The notes below the pieces were generated by a model. The model was given only the letters and a program-made list of their open reading frames with translations. It ran no database searches and was not told the origin of the DNA. DNA of 64,000 nucleotides from Acidobacterium sp. (GTDB taxonomy: Bacteria; Acidobacteriota; Terriglobia; Terriglobales; Acidobacteriaceae), in assembly GCA_027315385.1 (NCBI GenBank), contig DAHUYD010000124.1, forward strand, positions 1-64,000. The letters run 5' to 3'. The translations under genes and the position numbers were made by a program. Below are positions 44,543 through 53,526 of the stretch, piece after piece; position 1 is the stretch's first letter; each line of letters opens with the position of its first letter.

Positions 44543-44564
44543 ATCATAGACAGCAGAGGCCGGA

Positions 44565-44846
44565 ATGAAACGAGCAATTCATGCGCATCCGATGGCCACA
44601 GCGGGCCTGGCGATTCTGGGCATGGGCTGGTTGTGGCTTGGAATGCTGCTCGCGTCGCACTTCAACCTGCGCTATGCGGCGCAGTGGTGGGTGGAAGGCG
44701 CGGCCTACGTGTGCTATATGTTTTCGCCGGTGGCGCTGCTGCTGGGGATCGGCGGGCTGATTTGGGAAGACGAGAAGCGCTTTGCGTGGTGGGCGGTCGT
44801 GCTGAGCCTGGCGAGTCTGGCTATGGTGTTATGGAGCCGCCCGTGA
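44565..44846 (+). CDS. Small membrane protein downstream of the two-component system
   Basis: This 93-aa protein has three hydrophobic helices (about 13-30, GLAILGMGWLWLGMLLAS; about 44-66, AAYVCYMFSPVALLLGIGGL; and about 73-90, WWAVVLSLASLAMVLWS). There are no recognised catalytic or metal motifs beyond a single Cys. It lies 22 nt after the response-regulator gene in the same direction and 60 nt before the copper chaperone gene. It may be a target or accessory of the two-component system. I do not recognise its family. Confidence 0.65.
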   Translation: MKRAIHAHPMATAGLAILGMGWLWLGMLLASHFNLRYAAQWWVEGAAYVCYMFSPVALLLGIGGLIWEDEKRFAWWAVVLSLASLAMVLWSRP

Positions 44847-44906
44847 CTTTGGGAATGCGTCCTCCGGGAAGCTGCCGCATCTAGATGGTACAGGGAGGTG
44901 TCCAGC

Positions 44907-45116
44907 ATGCGGGAAGTGACGTTGCGGATCGGCAACATGCATTGCGATGCGTGCGTTCGGCGGGTGAGCCAGGCGCTCGCGAATGTGAAAGGCGTGCAGG
45001 TGGGGGAAGTGCGCGTGGGCGCGGCGCGGGTCCAGGCGCCGGAGGATTTGCCGGACGAATCCCTGGCGGGCGCGGTGGAAAAAATGGGCTATCCGGTTAT
45101 CGGCGTGGAGAAGTAA
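44907..45116 (+). CDS. copZ: Heavy-metal-associated (HMA) copper chaperone
   Basis: This 69-aa cytosolic protein has the HMA fold with the metal site MHCDACVRRV (MXCXXC, about residues 8-17) and the pattern LANVKGVQVGEVRVGAARVQ. It should bind Cu(I) and hand it to the CopA ATPase encoded next. The ATG at 44907 follows a good CAGGGAGG ribosome site; a GTG at 44898 overlaps that site and is less likely. Its stop abuts the next ATG (TAAATG), so translation is coupled. Confidence 0.85.
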   Translation: MREVTLRIGNMHCDACVRRVSQALANVKGVQVGEVRVGAARVQAPEDLPDESLAGAVEKMGYPVIGVEK

Positions 45117-47372
45117 ATGGCTGCGAGCAGCGTGAAAAGGCCGGCAGCCGGTGCGGCGAAAGGCGGGGACATGCGCACGGTGACGCTGCCGGTGACCGGC
45201 ATGAGTTGTGCGGCCTGCCAGGGTCATGTGGAGCGCGCCCTGCGGGGAACCACAGGGGTGCGCGAAGCCAATGTCAATCTGCTGACGAATTCGGCGAGGG
45301 TCAGTTTCGATGCGGCTTTGGCCAGCCCCGAGACGCTGATCTCGTCTGTCCGCGAAGCGGGCTATGACGCGGCGATGCCGGCTGAATCGGGCGCGGCGGC
45401 CGAAGACCAGCCCGGCAACGAAGGGAATCTGCGCACCAAGGCGATCCTGACTCTCGCGGCGGGCGCGATTGTGATGGCGCTGGCGAACGCGCCGCAATGG
45501 CTGGGGTCCGGGCAGGTTCCGAATCGCGCCTGGGAATGGCTGATGCTGGCAATCACGCTCCCCGGAATGATCTGGGGCGGCGGGATTGTCTACCGCCAGG
45601 CGTGGAGCGCGGCAATCCATCGCGGCACGAACATGAATACGCTGGTGGCGCTGGGCACCGGCGCAGCCTTTGTCTATTCACTGGCCGCGACGGTGGCACC
45701 CGGCGCGTTTCTGCGCCATGGCCTGCGGCCGGACGTGTACTACGACGCGGTCCTGCTGATTATCGGCTTTCTCCTGCTGGGGCGCTGGCTTGATGCCCGG
45801 GCGAAGCGGCGGACGCTGGATGCCCTGCACGAATTCATGCGACTGCAGCCGCAGCAGGCCCGGGTGTTGCGCGGCGGACAGGAACTGGATATGCCGCTGG
45901 CCGAGGTGGTCGGCGGCGACGTGGTGATCCTGAGGCCCGGTGAGCGCGTGCCCGTAGATGGCGTGGTGATAGCCGGCGTCAGCTCTATCGATGAGTCGCT
46001 GATCACGGGCGAGTCGGTGCCGGTGGTGCGGCAAGCCGGCGACCGTGTGATCGGCGGATCGCTGAATTTCGAGGGGGCTCTGGAGTATCGGGCGACTTCA
46101 GTGGGGGCGGACAGCGTGCTGGGCCAGATGATGCGCCTGGTCGAGGAAGCACAGGGCTCGCGCGCGCCCATGCAGCAACTGGCGGACCGTGTGAGCGCGG
46201 TGTTCGTGCCCACGGTTCTGGGGCTGGCGCTGCTCACCTTTGCCTTGTGGATCGCATTCGGCGGCGGGGCGGGGCGCGCGTTTGCAGTGTCAGTCGCGGT
46301 GCTGGTGATTGCGTGCCCATGCGCGATGGGGCTGGCGGTTCCCGCGGCGCTCACGGTCGCGATTGGCCGCGGCGCGCAGCTGGGTGTGCTCTTCAAGGGC
46401 GGCGAAAGCCTGGAGCGCGTGGCGCGTATCGATATGGTGGTATTCGACAAGACCGGCACGCTGACGGAGGGTAAGCCGGTGGTTACGGCGGTGCATCCGG
46501 CCCCGGGATACCGTGAGGACGATGTGCTGACGCTGGCTGCGGCGCTGGAGCAGCGGTCGGAGCATCCGCTGGCGCGCGCGATCGTCCGCGCGGCGGAGGA
46601 GCGCGGCCTTCTGGCGCCGGCGGCCGAGTCTGTACGCGCGATCCCGGGCAAGGGTATTCAGGGTGTGGTGGAAGGCCACAGCGTCGCCGCAGGCAATGAG
46701 GCCCTGCTGCGCGAAACCGGCGTGGCGCCCGGTGGAACCGGAGAGCCGCAACCCGGCACCACGCGCATGTTCGTCACGCGCGACGGCGCTCTGGTGGGCA
46801 CGATCGAGGCGCGGGATACTTTGCGCGCATCGGCGGGAGAGGCGATTGCCGGGCTGCGGCGGCTTGGCATCCGGACGGCGATGCTGACCGGCGATACCGC
46901 GGCGACGGCGCACGCGATCGCGCAGGCAGCGGGGATCGACGAGGTCTGGGCGGGGCTGCTGCCGGAGCAGAAACTCGACAAGATTCGCGAACTGCAAAGT
47001 CAGGGCCGGCGGGTGGCCATGGCCGGGGACGGCATCAACGACGCAGCTGCCATTTCGCAGGCAGACGCAGGATTGGCGATGGGCACGGGCGCCGATCTGG
47101 CGCGCGAGGCGGGCGACGCGATCCTGCTGCACGGCGAGCCGAGACAGATGCTCGAAGCCGTGCTGCTGGCCCGGCGCGCCCTGCGGACCATGCGGCAGAA
47201 TCTGGGCTGGGCCTTCGGCTATAACCTGCTGGGCATCCCGATTGCGGCGGGAGTTCTCTATCCGGCCTTTGGCATTCTCTTGAACCCGGCCATTGCGAGC
47301 GCGGCGATGGCGCTCAGCTCCGTCAGCGTGCTGGCGAACAGTCTCCGGCTCAGAAGATTCGCACCGTCGTAA
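45117..47372 (+). CDS. copA: Copper-translocating P-type ATPase
   Basis: This 751-aa P1B-type ATPase has one N-terminal HMA domain with GMSCAACQGHVER (about 28-40). Eight membrane helices follow, with the ion-path motif VIACPCAMGLAVPAALTVAI (about 397-416), the phosphorylation site DKTGTLTEG (about 444), the HP motif EHPLARAI and the hinge GDGINDAAAISQADAG (about 637-652). Its family exports Cu(I) from the cytosol. The start ATG directly follows the chaperone stop. The two-component system encoded upstream may regulate it. All key residues are present. Confidence 0.96.
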   Translation: MAASSVKRPAAGAAKGGDMRTVTLPVTGMSCAACQGHVERALRGTTGVREANVNLLTNSARVSFDAALASPETLISSVREAGYDAAMPAESGAAAEDQPGNEGNLRTKAILTLAAGAIVMALANAPQWLGSGQVPNRAWEWLMLAITLPGMIWGGGIVYRQAWSAAIHRGTNMNTLVALGTGAAFVYSLAATVAPGAFLRHGLRPDVYYDAVLLIIGFLLLGRWLDARAKRRTLDALHEFMRLQPQQARVLRGGQELDMPLAEVVGGDVVILRPGERVPVDGVVIAGVSSIDESLITGESVPVVRQAGDRVIGGSLNFEGALEYRATSVGADSVLGQMMRLVEEAQGSRAPMQQLADRVSAVFVPTVLGLALLTFALWIAFGGGAGRAFAVSVAVLVIACPCAMGLAVPAALTVAIGRGAQLGVLFKGGESLERVARIDMVVFDKTGTLTEGKPVVTAVHPAPGYREDDVLTLAAALEQRSEHPLARAIVRAAEERGLLAPAAESVRAIPGKGIQGVVEGHSVAAGNEALLRETGVAPGGTGEPQPGTTRMFVTRDGALVGTIEARDTLRASAGEAIAGLRRLGIRTAMLTGDTAATAHAIAQAAGIDEVWAGLLPEQKLDKIRELQSQGRRVAMAGDGINDAAAISQADAGLAMGTGADLAREAGDAILLHGEPRQMLEAVLLARRALRTMRQNLGWAFGYNLLGIPIAAGVLYPAFGILLNPAIASAAMALSSVSVLANSLRLRRFAPS

Positions 47373-47391
47373 ACTGGCATAGGAAGTACCT

Positions 47392-49710
47392 GTGCGGATC
47401 CTCACCCGATACATCCTGAAGGAAGTCCTGTCGCACGCGCTCATCGGGGGCGTGATCTTTACCTTTGTGCTTTTCATCCGGTATTTGCCGGAACTGCTGG
47501 ATCTGGTGGTGCGCAACAGCTCATCGATGGGCGCAGTTGCGGCCATTGTGACCTTCCTTCTCCCGGACATCCTGATCTTCACCATTCCCATGGCGGTGCT
47601 CGTGGGCATCCTGCTGGGGCTGAGCCGGCTGGCGTCGGACAGCGAGATCACGGCCATGCGCGCGTCGGGGATCGGCGTGTGGAGCTTTGTCCGCATCGTG
47701 GGAGTGGTGGCTGTTGGGGCATGGCTGCTGAGCCTGGCCAATACGATGTATTTCGCGCCGAAGGCAACAGCGGCCATGATTCGCAACGAGAACTCGCTGG
47801 CCAGCGCGCAGGCATCCTTCGAGGTGCAGCCGCGAGTCTTCTACGAAGATTTCAGAGACTACGTTCTCTACGTGGAGGATGTGCGCGCCGCCAAACACGC
47901 GGCACAGTGGCGAGGCGTATTTCTGGCCGACGTGACCGATCCGAACGAGCCGAAGGTGACGACGGCAGCGAACGCGACGGTGGTGAACGGTCCGAACCAG
48001 ACGATTACGATGCGCCTGCGCAATGGCGCGGAGCACGAAACCACGCCTGGCCAGCCGAATAACTACACCGTTTCCACCTTCGCGCGGACGGATCTGCCGC
48101 TTCGGACGGGATCTCAGTCGGAAGTGCGTCTGGGGCACAGCGATACGCCAATTCTGGCGATGAACAACAGGGAACTGCTGGCGCACACGCGCGGGAAGAA
48201 CGGCCGGCTGTACCAGATCGAGTTCGACAAGCGGCTGGCTTATCCGGCAGCGTGCCTTGTGCTGTTGCTGGTGGGTGTGCCACTGGGGATCGGGTCGCGG
48301 CGGGGAGGCAAGAGCGCGGGGTTCGTGCTGACCATCGGCCTGGTATTTGTCTACTACTTCCTGTCGCTGACGGGAACGTCACTGGCGAAACAGCACAAGA
48401 TCCCGCCGTGGATGGGGGTGTGGGAAGCGAACATAGTTTTTGCGGTCTGCGGCATTATTCTGCTGCGGCAGATGGCCCAGGGCGGCGCGGCGGTGACCGC
48501 GCTGCAGTCGTTGGGCAATCGCCTGCGGCTGCGAGCGGACCGGGCGACAGAGGCGGCGGGCCCGGCAAAGGCCGCCGTGCGGCGACGCGCCCCGCGAGGC
48601 AGATTCCCCCTGATCGTCGACGAGTACGTGCTTCGGGAGTTTCTGCGCACCTTCACAATGGTCCTGGTCAGTTTCGTGATGCTGATGCTGGTGTTCACCT
48701 TCTTCGAACTGCTCAGCGACATTATCAAAAACCGGACGCCGCTGGTGACGGTGGGCGAATACCTTATGGACCTGACGCCGAGCATGATTTACCTGATCAC
48801 GCCTCTGAGCGTACTCATCGGCGTGCTGGTGGTCTTCGGCGTGATGAACCGCAACAGCGAGATCACGGCCATGAAGGCGACCGGCATCAGCCTTTACCGG
48901 ATCGCCGTGCCGGTGCTGACCATCGCGGCCATCCTCTCGATCTCCCTGTTTGCCTTCGACGAGTTATATCTGCCTCAGGCGAATCGGCGGCAAGAGGCGC
49001 TACGGGACACGATCAAGGGCAAACCTCCGGAAAGCGTCGAGCATCCCGGGCGGCGATGGATCTTCGGCCAGCCGGAAAAGGACCAGCCCGCGCGGATTTT
49101 CTACTATGAATACTTCGATCCGGATATCGATACCTTCGGCAATCTCACGGTGTTCGAGTTCGCGCCCGGCTCGTTTCGGATCGAGAAGCGGATTTTTGCC
49201 TCCACAGCTCAGTGGGAGCCACATCTGAATACGTGGGTATTCGAGGACGGCTGGGTGCGGACGTTTTCCGGTGACGAGATCGCGAACTATCAGCCGTATT
49301 CCGTGAGCACATTCCCTGAGATTCACGAGCCGCCAGCGTATTTCACCCGGGAGGTGCGGCAGTCCTCGGAGATGAGCTTCAGTCAGCTGGACGGATACAT
49401 CCGTTCACTGCGGCAGAGCGGGTTCAACACCGTTCCACTGCGGGTGCAGCTGAACCATAAACTCGCCTATCCGCTGATCACGCTGGTCATGGGCATCCTG
49501 GCCATCCCCTTCGCACTCTCGATGGGGCGCCGCGGCTCCCTCTCCGGCATCGCGGTGGCCATCGGTGTGGCGATTGCATATTTCGTTGTGTCAGGATTTT
49601 TCGAGGCAATGGGCAACGTGAGCTGGCTTCCCCCGGTGCTGGCCGCATGGTCTCCGGATTTCCTGTTCGGCCTGGCCGGAGCCTACCTGCTGCTGCGAAC
49701 GCCAACGTAA
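47392..49710 (+). CDS. Fused LptF-LptG lipopolysaccharide export permease
   Basis: This 772-aa inner-membrane protein contains two YjgP/YjgQ (LptF/LptG) units in one chain. Residues 1-370 start MRILTRYILKEVLSHALIGG. Residues about 405-772 repeat the layout (IVDEYVLREFLRTFTMVLVS, then IKNRTPLVTVGEYLMD). Each unit has N-terminal helices, a beta-jellyroll periplasmic part (e.g. RIFYYEYFDPDIDTFGNLTV) and C-terminal helices (FDKRLAYPAACLVLLLVGVP; LNHKLAYPLITLVMGILAIP). The linker is Arg/Ala-rich. In most bacteria these are two genes forming a heterodimer with LptB2. The start is a GTG. An MsbA-like exporter gene follows, matching a role in lipid A/LPS transport. Confidence 0.92.
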   Translation: MRILTRYILKEVLSHALIGGVIFTFVLFIRYLPELLDLVVRNSSSMGAVAAIVTFLLPDILIFTIPMAVLVGILLGLSRLASDSEITAMRASGIGVWSFVRIVGVVAVGAWLLSLANTMYFAPKATAAMIRNENSLASAQASFEVQPRVFYEDFRDYVLYVEDVRAAKHAAQWRGVFLADVTDPNEPKVTTAANATVVNGPNQTITMRLRNGAEHETTPGQPNNYTVSTFARTDLPLRTGSQSEVRLGHSDTPILAMNNRELLAHTRGKNGRLYQIEFDKRLAYPAACLVLLLVGVPLGIGSRRGGKSAGFVLTIGLVFVYYFLSLTGTSLAKQHKIPPWMGVWEANIVFAVCGIILLRQMAQGGAAVTALQSLGNRLRLRADRATEAAGPAKAAVRRRAPRGRFPLIVDEYVLREFLRTFTMVLVSFVMLMLVFTFFELLSDIIKNRTPLVTVGEYLMDLTPSMIYLITPLSVLIGVLVVFGVMNRNSEITAMKATGISLYRIAVPVLTIAAILSISLFAFDELYLPQANRRQEALRDTIKGKPPESVEHPGRRWIFGQPEKDQPARIFYYEYFDPDIDTFGNLTVFEFAPGSFRIEKRIFASTAQWEPHLNTWVFEDGWVRTFSGDEIANYQPYSVSTFPEIHEPPAYFTREVRQSSEMSFSQLDGYIRSLRQSGFNTVPLRVQLNHKLAYPLITLVMGILAIPFALSMGRRGSLSGIAVAIGVAIAYFVVSGFFEAMGNVSWLPPVLAAWSPDFLFGLAGAYLLLRTPT

Positions 49711-49726
49711 AGGGGAACACAAATCG

Positions 49727-51490
49727 ATGTGGATGAAGCTCAAACCGCTGTTTCCCTACATGCGCAGGTACTGGCGTGGATATCTGGTGGGCATGCTGTG
49801 CACGGTGGTGGCCAACGCAGTGCGCGTGCAGATTCCGCGGATCATCGGCGCGGCCGGGCACGACATGCTGAAGGCGGGCGTCAGCTGGGAGAAGATCTAT
49901 CATTACGCCGGAAAACTGATTGCCGTTGCCATCGTTTACAGCATTCTGCTTTACCTGATGCGCTGGATCCTGATCGGCATCTCGCGCGATATCGAGTTCG
50001 ATCTGCGGAACGATCTGTTCCGGCATCTGGAGAAGCAATCCGCCTCGTACTACCAGGAGCACCGCACCGGCGACATCATGGCGCGGATGACGAACGACCT
50101 GAGCGCGGTGAGGATGCTGCTGGGGCCGGCCATCATGTATACCGCGAATACGGTGGTGTTCTCGGCGGCGGCGCTGTACTACCTGCTTGGGATCAGCCCG
50201 TTGCTGACCCTGGCCGCGCTGGCGCCCATGCCGCTCGTCAGCATTCTCATCCAGTACATGGGCCGCAAGATTCACGAGCGGTTCGAGCGCATCCAGGCCA
50301 TGTTTTCCGACATCTCGGCCCAGGCGCAGGAAAACTTCTCCGGAGCGCGGCTGGTGCGCGCCTTTGCCCAGGAAGAAGCCCAGATCGGGGCATTTGAGCG
50401 GTCGAACCGGGAATACATCCGGCGCGCGCTGCGGCTGGTGCGGCTGATGGGAATGCTGTGGCCGACACTTGAGTTTATGCTGGGCCTCTCGATGGTGATC
50501 TCGCTGCTGGTGGGCGGGCACGAGGTGCTCTCGCACCGGATCGGCATCGGGCAGTTCATCACGTTCACGATCTTCATGTATATGCTGATGTGGCCGGTCA
50601 TCGCACTGGGCTACGTCATCAATCTATTCGAGCGAGGCACCGCCTCGGTGGTGCGCATCCAGGAGCTGCTGACGGCCGAGCCGAGCATCGACGACCGGGG
50701 GGCGACTGTCCAGGAGGGCACGGAAATTCGCGGCGAGGTGGAATTCCGCGATTTGCGATTTGCGTATCCGGCGGAGACCGGCGAGCCGGTCGAAATATTG
50801 CACGGAATTTCCCTGAAGATTCCGGCCGGAACAAGTCTGGCGCTGGTGGGACCGACCGGGTCGGGCAAGTCGACGCTGGTGAGCCTGATTCCGCGGCTCT
50901 TCGACGCGCCACCGGGGAGCGTGCTGGTGGATGGAAGGCCGATCCGCGCCTATCCGCTGGACACCCTGCGGGGCGCGGTCGGTCTGGTGCCTCAGGAGAC
51001 TTTTCTGTTCAGCACGACGATCCGCGAGAACATCGCCTTCGGCGCGGACAATGCGGAGATGAGCGACGTTCTGCGCGCTGCCGAGGCCGCGCATATCCGT
51101 GAAGAATTCGAGGTATTCCCGCGCGGATTCGAGACCATGGTGGGTGAACGAGGTCTGACGCTGTCCGGCGGGCAGAAGCAGCGGACGGCTCTCGCTCGCG
51201 CGGCGATGCGCGATCCGAGGATTCTGATTCTGGATGACGCGCTGGCCAGCGTCGACACGTATACCGAGGAGCGGATACTGGAGGAGCTGCGCCGGGTGAT
51301 GGAAGGCCGAACGACGATTCTGATTTCGCACCGGATTTCGACTGTGCGGAATGCCGACCGCATCGCGGTGCTGGTGCGGGGCCGCATCGCCGAACTGGGC
51401 ACGCACGACGAGCTGCTGGCGCTGAACGGTTATTACGCGGGGCTGTTCCAGAAGCAACTGCTGGAAGAAGAACTGGCGGTCTCGGGATAG
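49727..51490 (+). CDS. MsbA-like ABC exporter (permease fused to ATPase)
   Basis: This 587-aa half-transporter has six membrane helices (about 20-310) and a C-terminal nucleotide-binding domain with Walker A GPTGSGKSTL (about 374-383), the Q loop VPQETFLFS, the signature LSGGQKQRTALARAAM (about 476-491), Walker B RILILDDALASVD (about 496-508) and the H-loop ISHRISTV. It forms a homodimer. Location 16 nt after the LptFG fusion suggests lipid A or phospholipid flipping, as MsbA does, but drug export is possible. It is convergent with fliS, 6 nt away. Confidence 0.9.
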   Translation: MWMKLKPLFPYMRRYWRGYLVGMLCTVVANAVRVQIPRIIGAAGHDMLKAGVSWEKIYHYAGKLIAVAIVYSILLYLMRWILIGISRDIEFDLRNDLFRHLEKQSASYYQEHRTGDIMARMTNDLSAVRMLLGPAIMYTANTVVFSAAALYYLLGISPLLTLAALAPMPLVSILIQYMGRKIHERFERIQAMFSDISAQAQENFSGARLVRAFAQEEAQIGAFERSNREYIRRALRLVRLMGMLWPTLEFMLGLSMVISLLVGGHEVLSHRIGIGQFITFTIFMYMLMWPVIALGYVINLFERGTASVVRIQELLTAEPSIDDRGATVQEGTEIRGEVEFRDLRFAYPAETGEPVEILHGISLKIPAGTSLALVGPTGSGKSTLVSLIPRLFDAPPGSVLVDGRPIRAYPLDTLRGAVGLVPQETFLFSTTIRENIAFGADNAEMSDVLRAAEAAHIREEFEVFPRGFETMVGERGLTLSGGQKQRTALARAAMRDPRILILDDALASVDTYTEERILEELRRVMEGRTTILISHRISTVRNADRIAVLVRGRIAELGTHDELLALNGYYAGLFQKQLLEEELAVSG

Positions 51491-51496
51491 ATTGCA

Positions 51497-51979
51497 TCAG
51501 GCAGTCCAGCTGGAGCCCGCGCCATCCCCCGGCGCGCTCGCGGCCGCAATAACCTGAGGCGGCGCGGGCTGGCTTCCTCCGAGCAGACGCAGAACTTCAG
51601 GGTCGCGGGCGGCGACGCTCCAGGCTTCGCGCACGTCGCGGACACAGCCAATGGCCTCCTTGAGGCGCGCCGTGGAATCCAGGCGCGAACCCTCGAGACA
51701 CAGCGCGAAGATGGAAGCGTAGAACTCGGAGAGCGCTTTAGCGGAATTTCCTCCCACATCCGTGCGCAGGCGTGACTGCAGGTGCATCAGGATTTCAAGC
51801 ACACGGCCCACGGCGATGCGCCGCTGGGCGGGGTCGCGTTGCTCGATGGCGGCGATCGCCCGGTAAAGGAATCGCACCATGCCGTCGTAAAGGGCGACGA
51901 TCAGTTCAACCGGGTTCATGCCGGCCAGAGTCTGCTGCTGATAATTCATTGGTCGCAGGGGCTGGTCCTCGTCAGCCAT
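51497..51979 (-). CDS. fliS: Flagellar export chaperone FliS
   Basis: This 160-aa cytosolic helical chaperone for flagellin has the FliS pattern of an N-terminal NYQQQTLAGMNPVELIVALY then DGMVRFLYRAI, later QRRIAVGRVLEILMHLQSRL and LSEFYASIFALCLEGSRL. A non-conserved Pro/Ala-rich tail of about 30 residues follows. It binds FliC to stop early polymerisation. Its ATG lies 8 nt inside the end of fliD, so translation is coupled. It is last in the minus-strand fliC, fliD, fliS run. Confidence 0.9.
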   Translation of the reverse strand: MADEDQPLRPMNYQQQTLAGMNPVELIVALYDGMVRFLYRAIAAIEQRDPAQRRIAVGRVLEILMHLQSRLRTDVGGNSAKALSEFYASIFALCLEGSRLDSTARLKEAIGCVRDVREAWSVAARDPEVLRLLGGSQPAPPQVIAAASAPGDGAGSSWTA

Positions 51980-53399
51980 TAAGGTTCTGGTTATAGCCAG
52001 TGATGGCGCTGTAGAGCTGGTTGACTTCGTCGATCTGCTGCGGGATGGCCTGAAGAGTGTAGTTTGCCTCGTTCAGTTCCGTGGTCAGCTGCGTCTGTTG
52101 CGCGGTGATGAGGGTGTTCTGGTTGGCGATGTTGGTATTCAGGTCGGTTTCCTCGGAGGAATTCTGCTTCAGGGCAAGATAGACCAGGCCGTCAGGCCCG
52201 GTATTGCCGACGCCGCCGAGTGCGGTGGTAAGGCCGGCGCCGAAACTGCCGTCCGCCTGGAAGAAGTTCACCACATCCTGGTAATTGCCGGTGAGCATGG
52301 TGCTGAGGGTGCTGCTGTCGAGCGTAAGCGTGCCGTCATTATTAGCTGTGACGCCCAGTTGGGAGAGCGAGGTGACCGCTCCGGAGGACTGCACGGAGCT
52401 GATGGCCTGCTGCAACTGTTCCTGCATCATGGACAGGTTAGGATTGCCGTACAGCGGCTCGGGATTGCCGGAAGAGTCGCTGCCCTCCTGAGCATTGAAG
52501 TCGCCCACCACCTTGTTGTAGGCACTCACGAACGAGCTGACGACGGACTCGACGTTGGTATTGTCGGTGGCGATCTCGACCTGCACGGATTCGGATGGCG
52601 CGGCCTGCAGCAACTGCATGGAAACGCCGGGAATAGCGGTGGTGACGGTGTTCGAAGCGCTGGACATGGAGATGCCGTCGAGACTGAACTGGGCGTCCAT
52701 GCCCTGCTGCTGCTGGCTGAATGCGACCGCGGAGCCGGTGGTGGCGTCGGTGAAACTGCTGGAGTCGATGGTGACGGCGCCGGAGGCTCCACTGGTGCCG
52801 CTGAGGAGTGCCAGTTGCGAGCCGGAGGAGCCGGGGACCACTGTGGCGGTGACGCCGTAACTGCCGGCGTTGATATACGAGGCCAGTTGGGAAAGCGTGT
52901 TGTTCTGCGGGATGATGTTGCCGTTCGAGTCCGTGGCGGTTCCGTCGGAGATGGTGATGGTCTTGCCGTTGATGCTGAGGCTGCCGCTGAGGGTGTCGGT
53001 GGAGGCGACGGGGGCGCCGGCATAGGAGTAGGTCTGGGCGAGATTGCCGACAACCATCGTGTAAGTGCCGGCGACCGCGCCGACGTTTGCGGAAAGCAAC
53101 TGGACGACAGAGTTATCGGAACTGGCGCCCTGCATCTGGGAAAAGGCGCCGTCGAGCTGGGTGAGCGAACTGAGCGCGGTGGAGAGGCTGCTGAGGTCGG
53201 TGCCGATCGACGTAAGCGCCGTATCCTGCGACTGGAGCGCGGTGAGCTGAGTTTTCCAGGGGGTCTCAATGGCCTGCAGATTCGCCACCATCGCCGAGAC
53301 GGTGGTCGCGACATCGAACCCCTGGCCGCTGGTGGGAGATCCGAAGGAAATGCCGACATTGCTCATGGAAACGTTATCGTCGCTTTCCGGGCGGGACAT
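51972..53399 (-). CDS. fliD: Flagellar filament-capping protein FliD
   Basis: This 475-aa cap protein assists flagellin assembly at the filament tip. It has the FliD N-domain pattern SGQGFDVATTVSAMVANLQA and the C-domain (NLSMMQEQLQQAISSVQSSG, then LGVTANNDGTLTLDSSTLST), plus a terminal heptad helix. The ATG at 53399 gives MSRPESDDN; an in-frame ATG at 53366 (MSNVGISFG) better matches the family start, and neither has a clear ribosome site. A sigma-28-like GACGATAA (53374-53381) lies between the two ATGs. It is downstream of fliC past a strong terminator, and overlaps fliS by 8 nt. Confidence 0.92.
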   Translation of the reverse strand: MSRPESDDNVSMSNVGISFGSPTSGQGFDVATTVSAMVANLQAIETPWKTQLTALQSQDTALTSIGTDLSSLSTALSSLTQLDGAFSQMQGASSDNSVVQLLSANVGAVAGTYTMVVGNLAQTYSYAGAPVASTDTLSGSLSINGKTITISDGTATDSNGNIIPQNNTLSQLASYINAGSYGVTATVVPGSSGSQLALLSGTSGASGAVTIDSSSFTDATTGSAVAFSQQQQGMDAQFSLDGISMSSASNTVTTAIPGVSMQLLQAAPSESVQVEIATDNTNVESVVSSFVSAYNKVVGDFNAQEGSDSSGNPEPLYGNPNLSMMQEQLQQAISSVQSSGAVTSLSQLGVTANNDGTLTLDSSTLSTMLTGNYQDVVNFFQADGSFGAGLTTALGGVGNTGPDGLVYLALKQNSSEETDLNTNIANQNTLITAQQTQLTTELNEANYTLQAIPQQIDEVNQLYSAITGYNQNLNG

Positions 53400-53460
53400 T
53401 ACCCCAAAAAGAGAGGCGAGCAGATGAGCAGCCGTGGCCGGGAGAGGAGGTTAGAGGAAA

Positions 53461-53512
53461 CAAAGAAAGAAGCGGGGAGCCAGGGGCGTTGCGGCCTGGA
53501 AGGGCTCCCCGC
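53461..53512 (-). terminator. Intrinsic terminator after flagellin
   Basis: A 10-bp perfect stem (53472-53481 with 53503-53512, GCGGGGAGCC/GGCTCCCCGC) has a further inner pairing CCAGG/CCTGG. On the minus transcript it is followed by UUCUUUCUUUG. It ends fliC transcription before fliD, so fliD needs readthrough or its own promoter. Confidence 0.88.
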
Positions 53513-53526
53513 GTGTTGGAGGAAGG

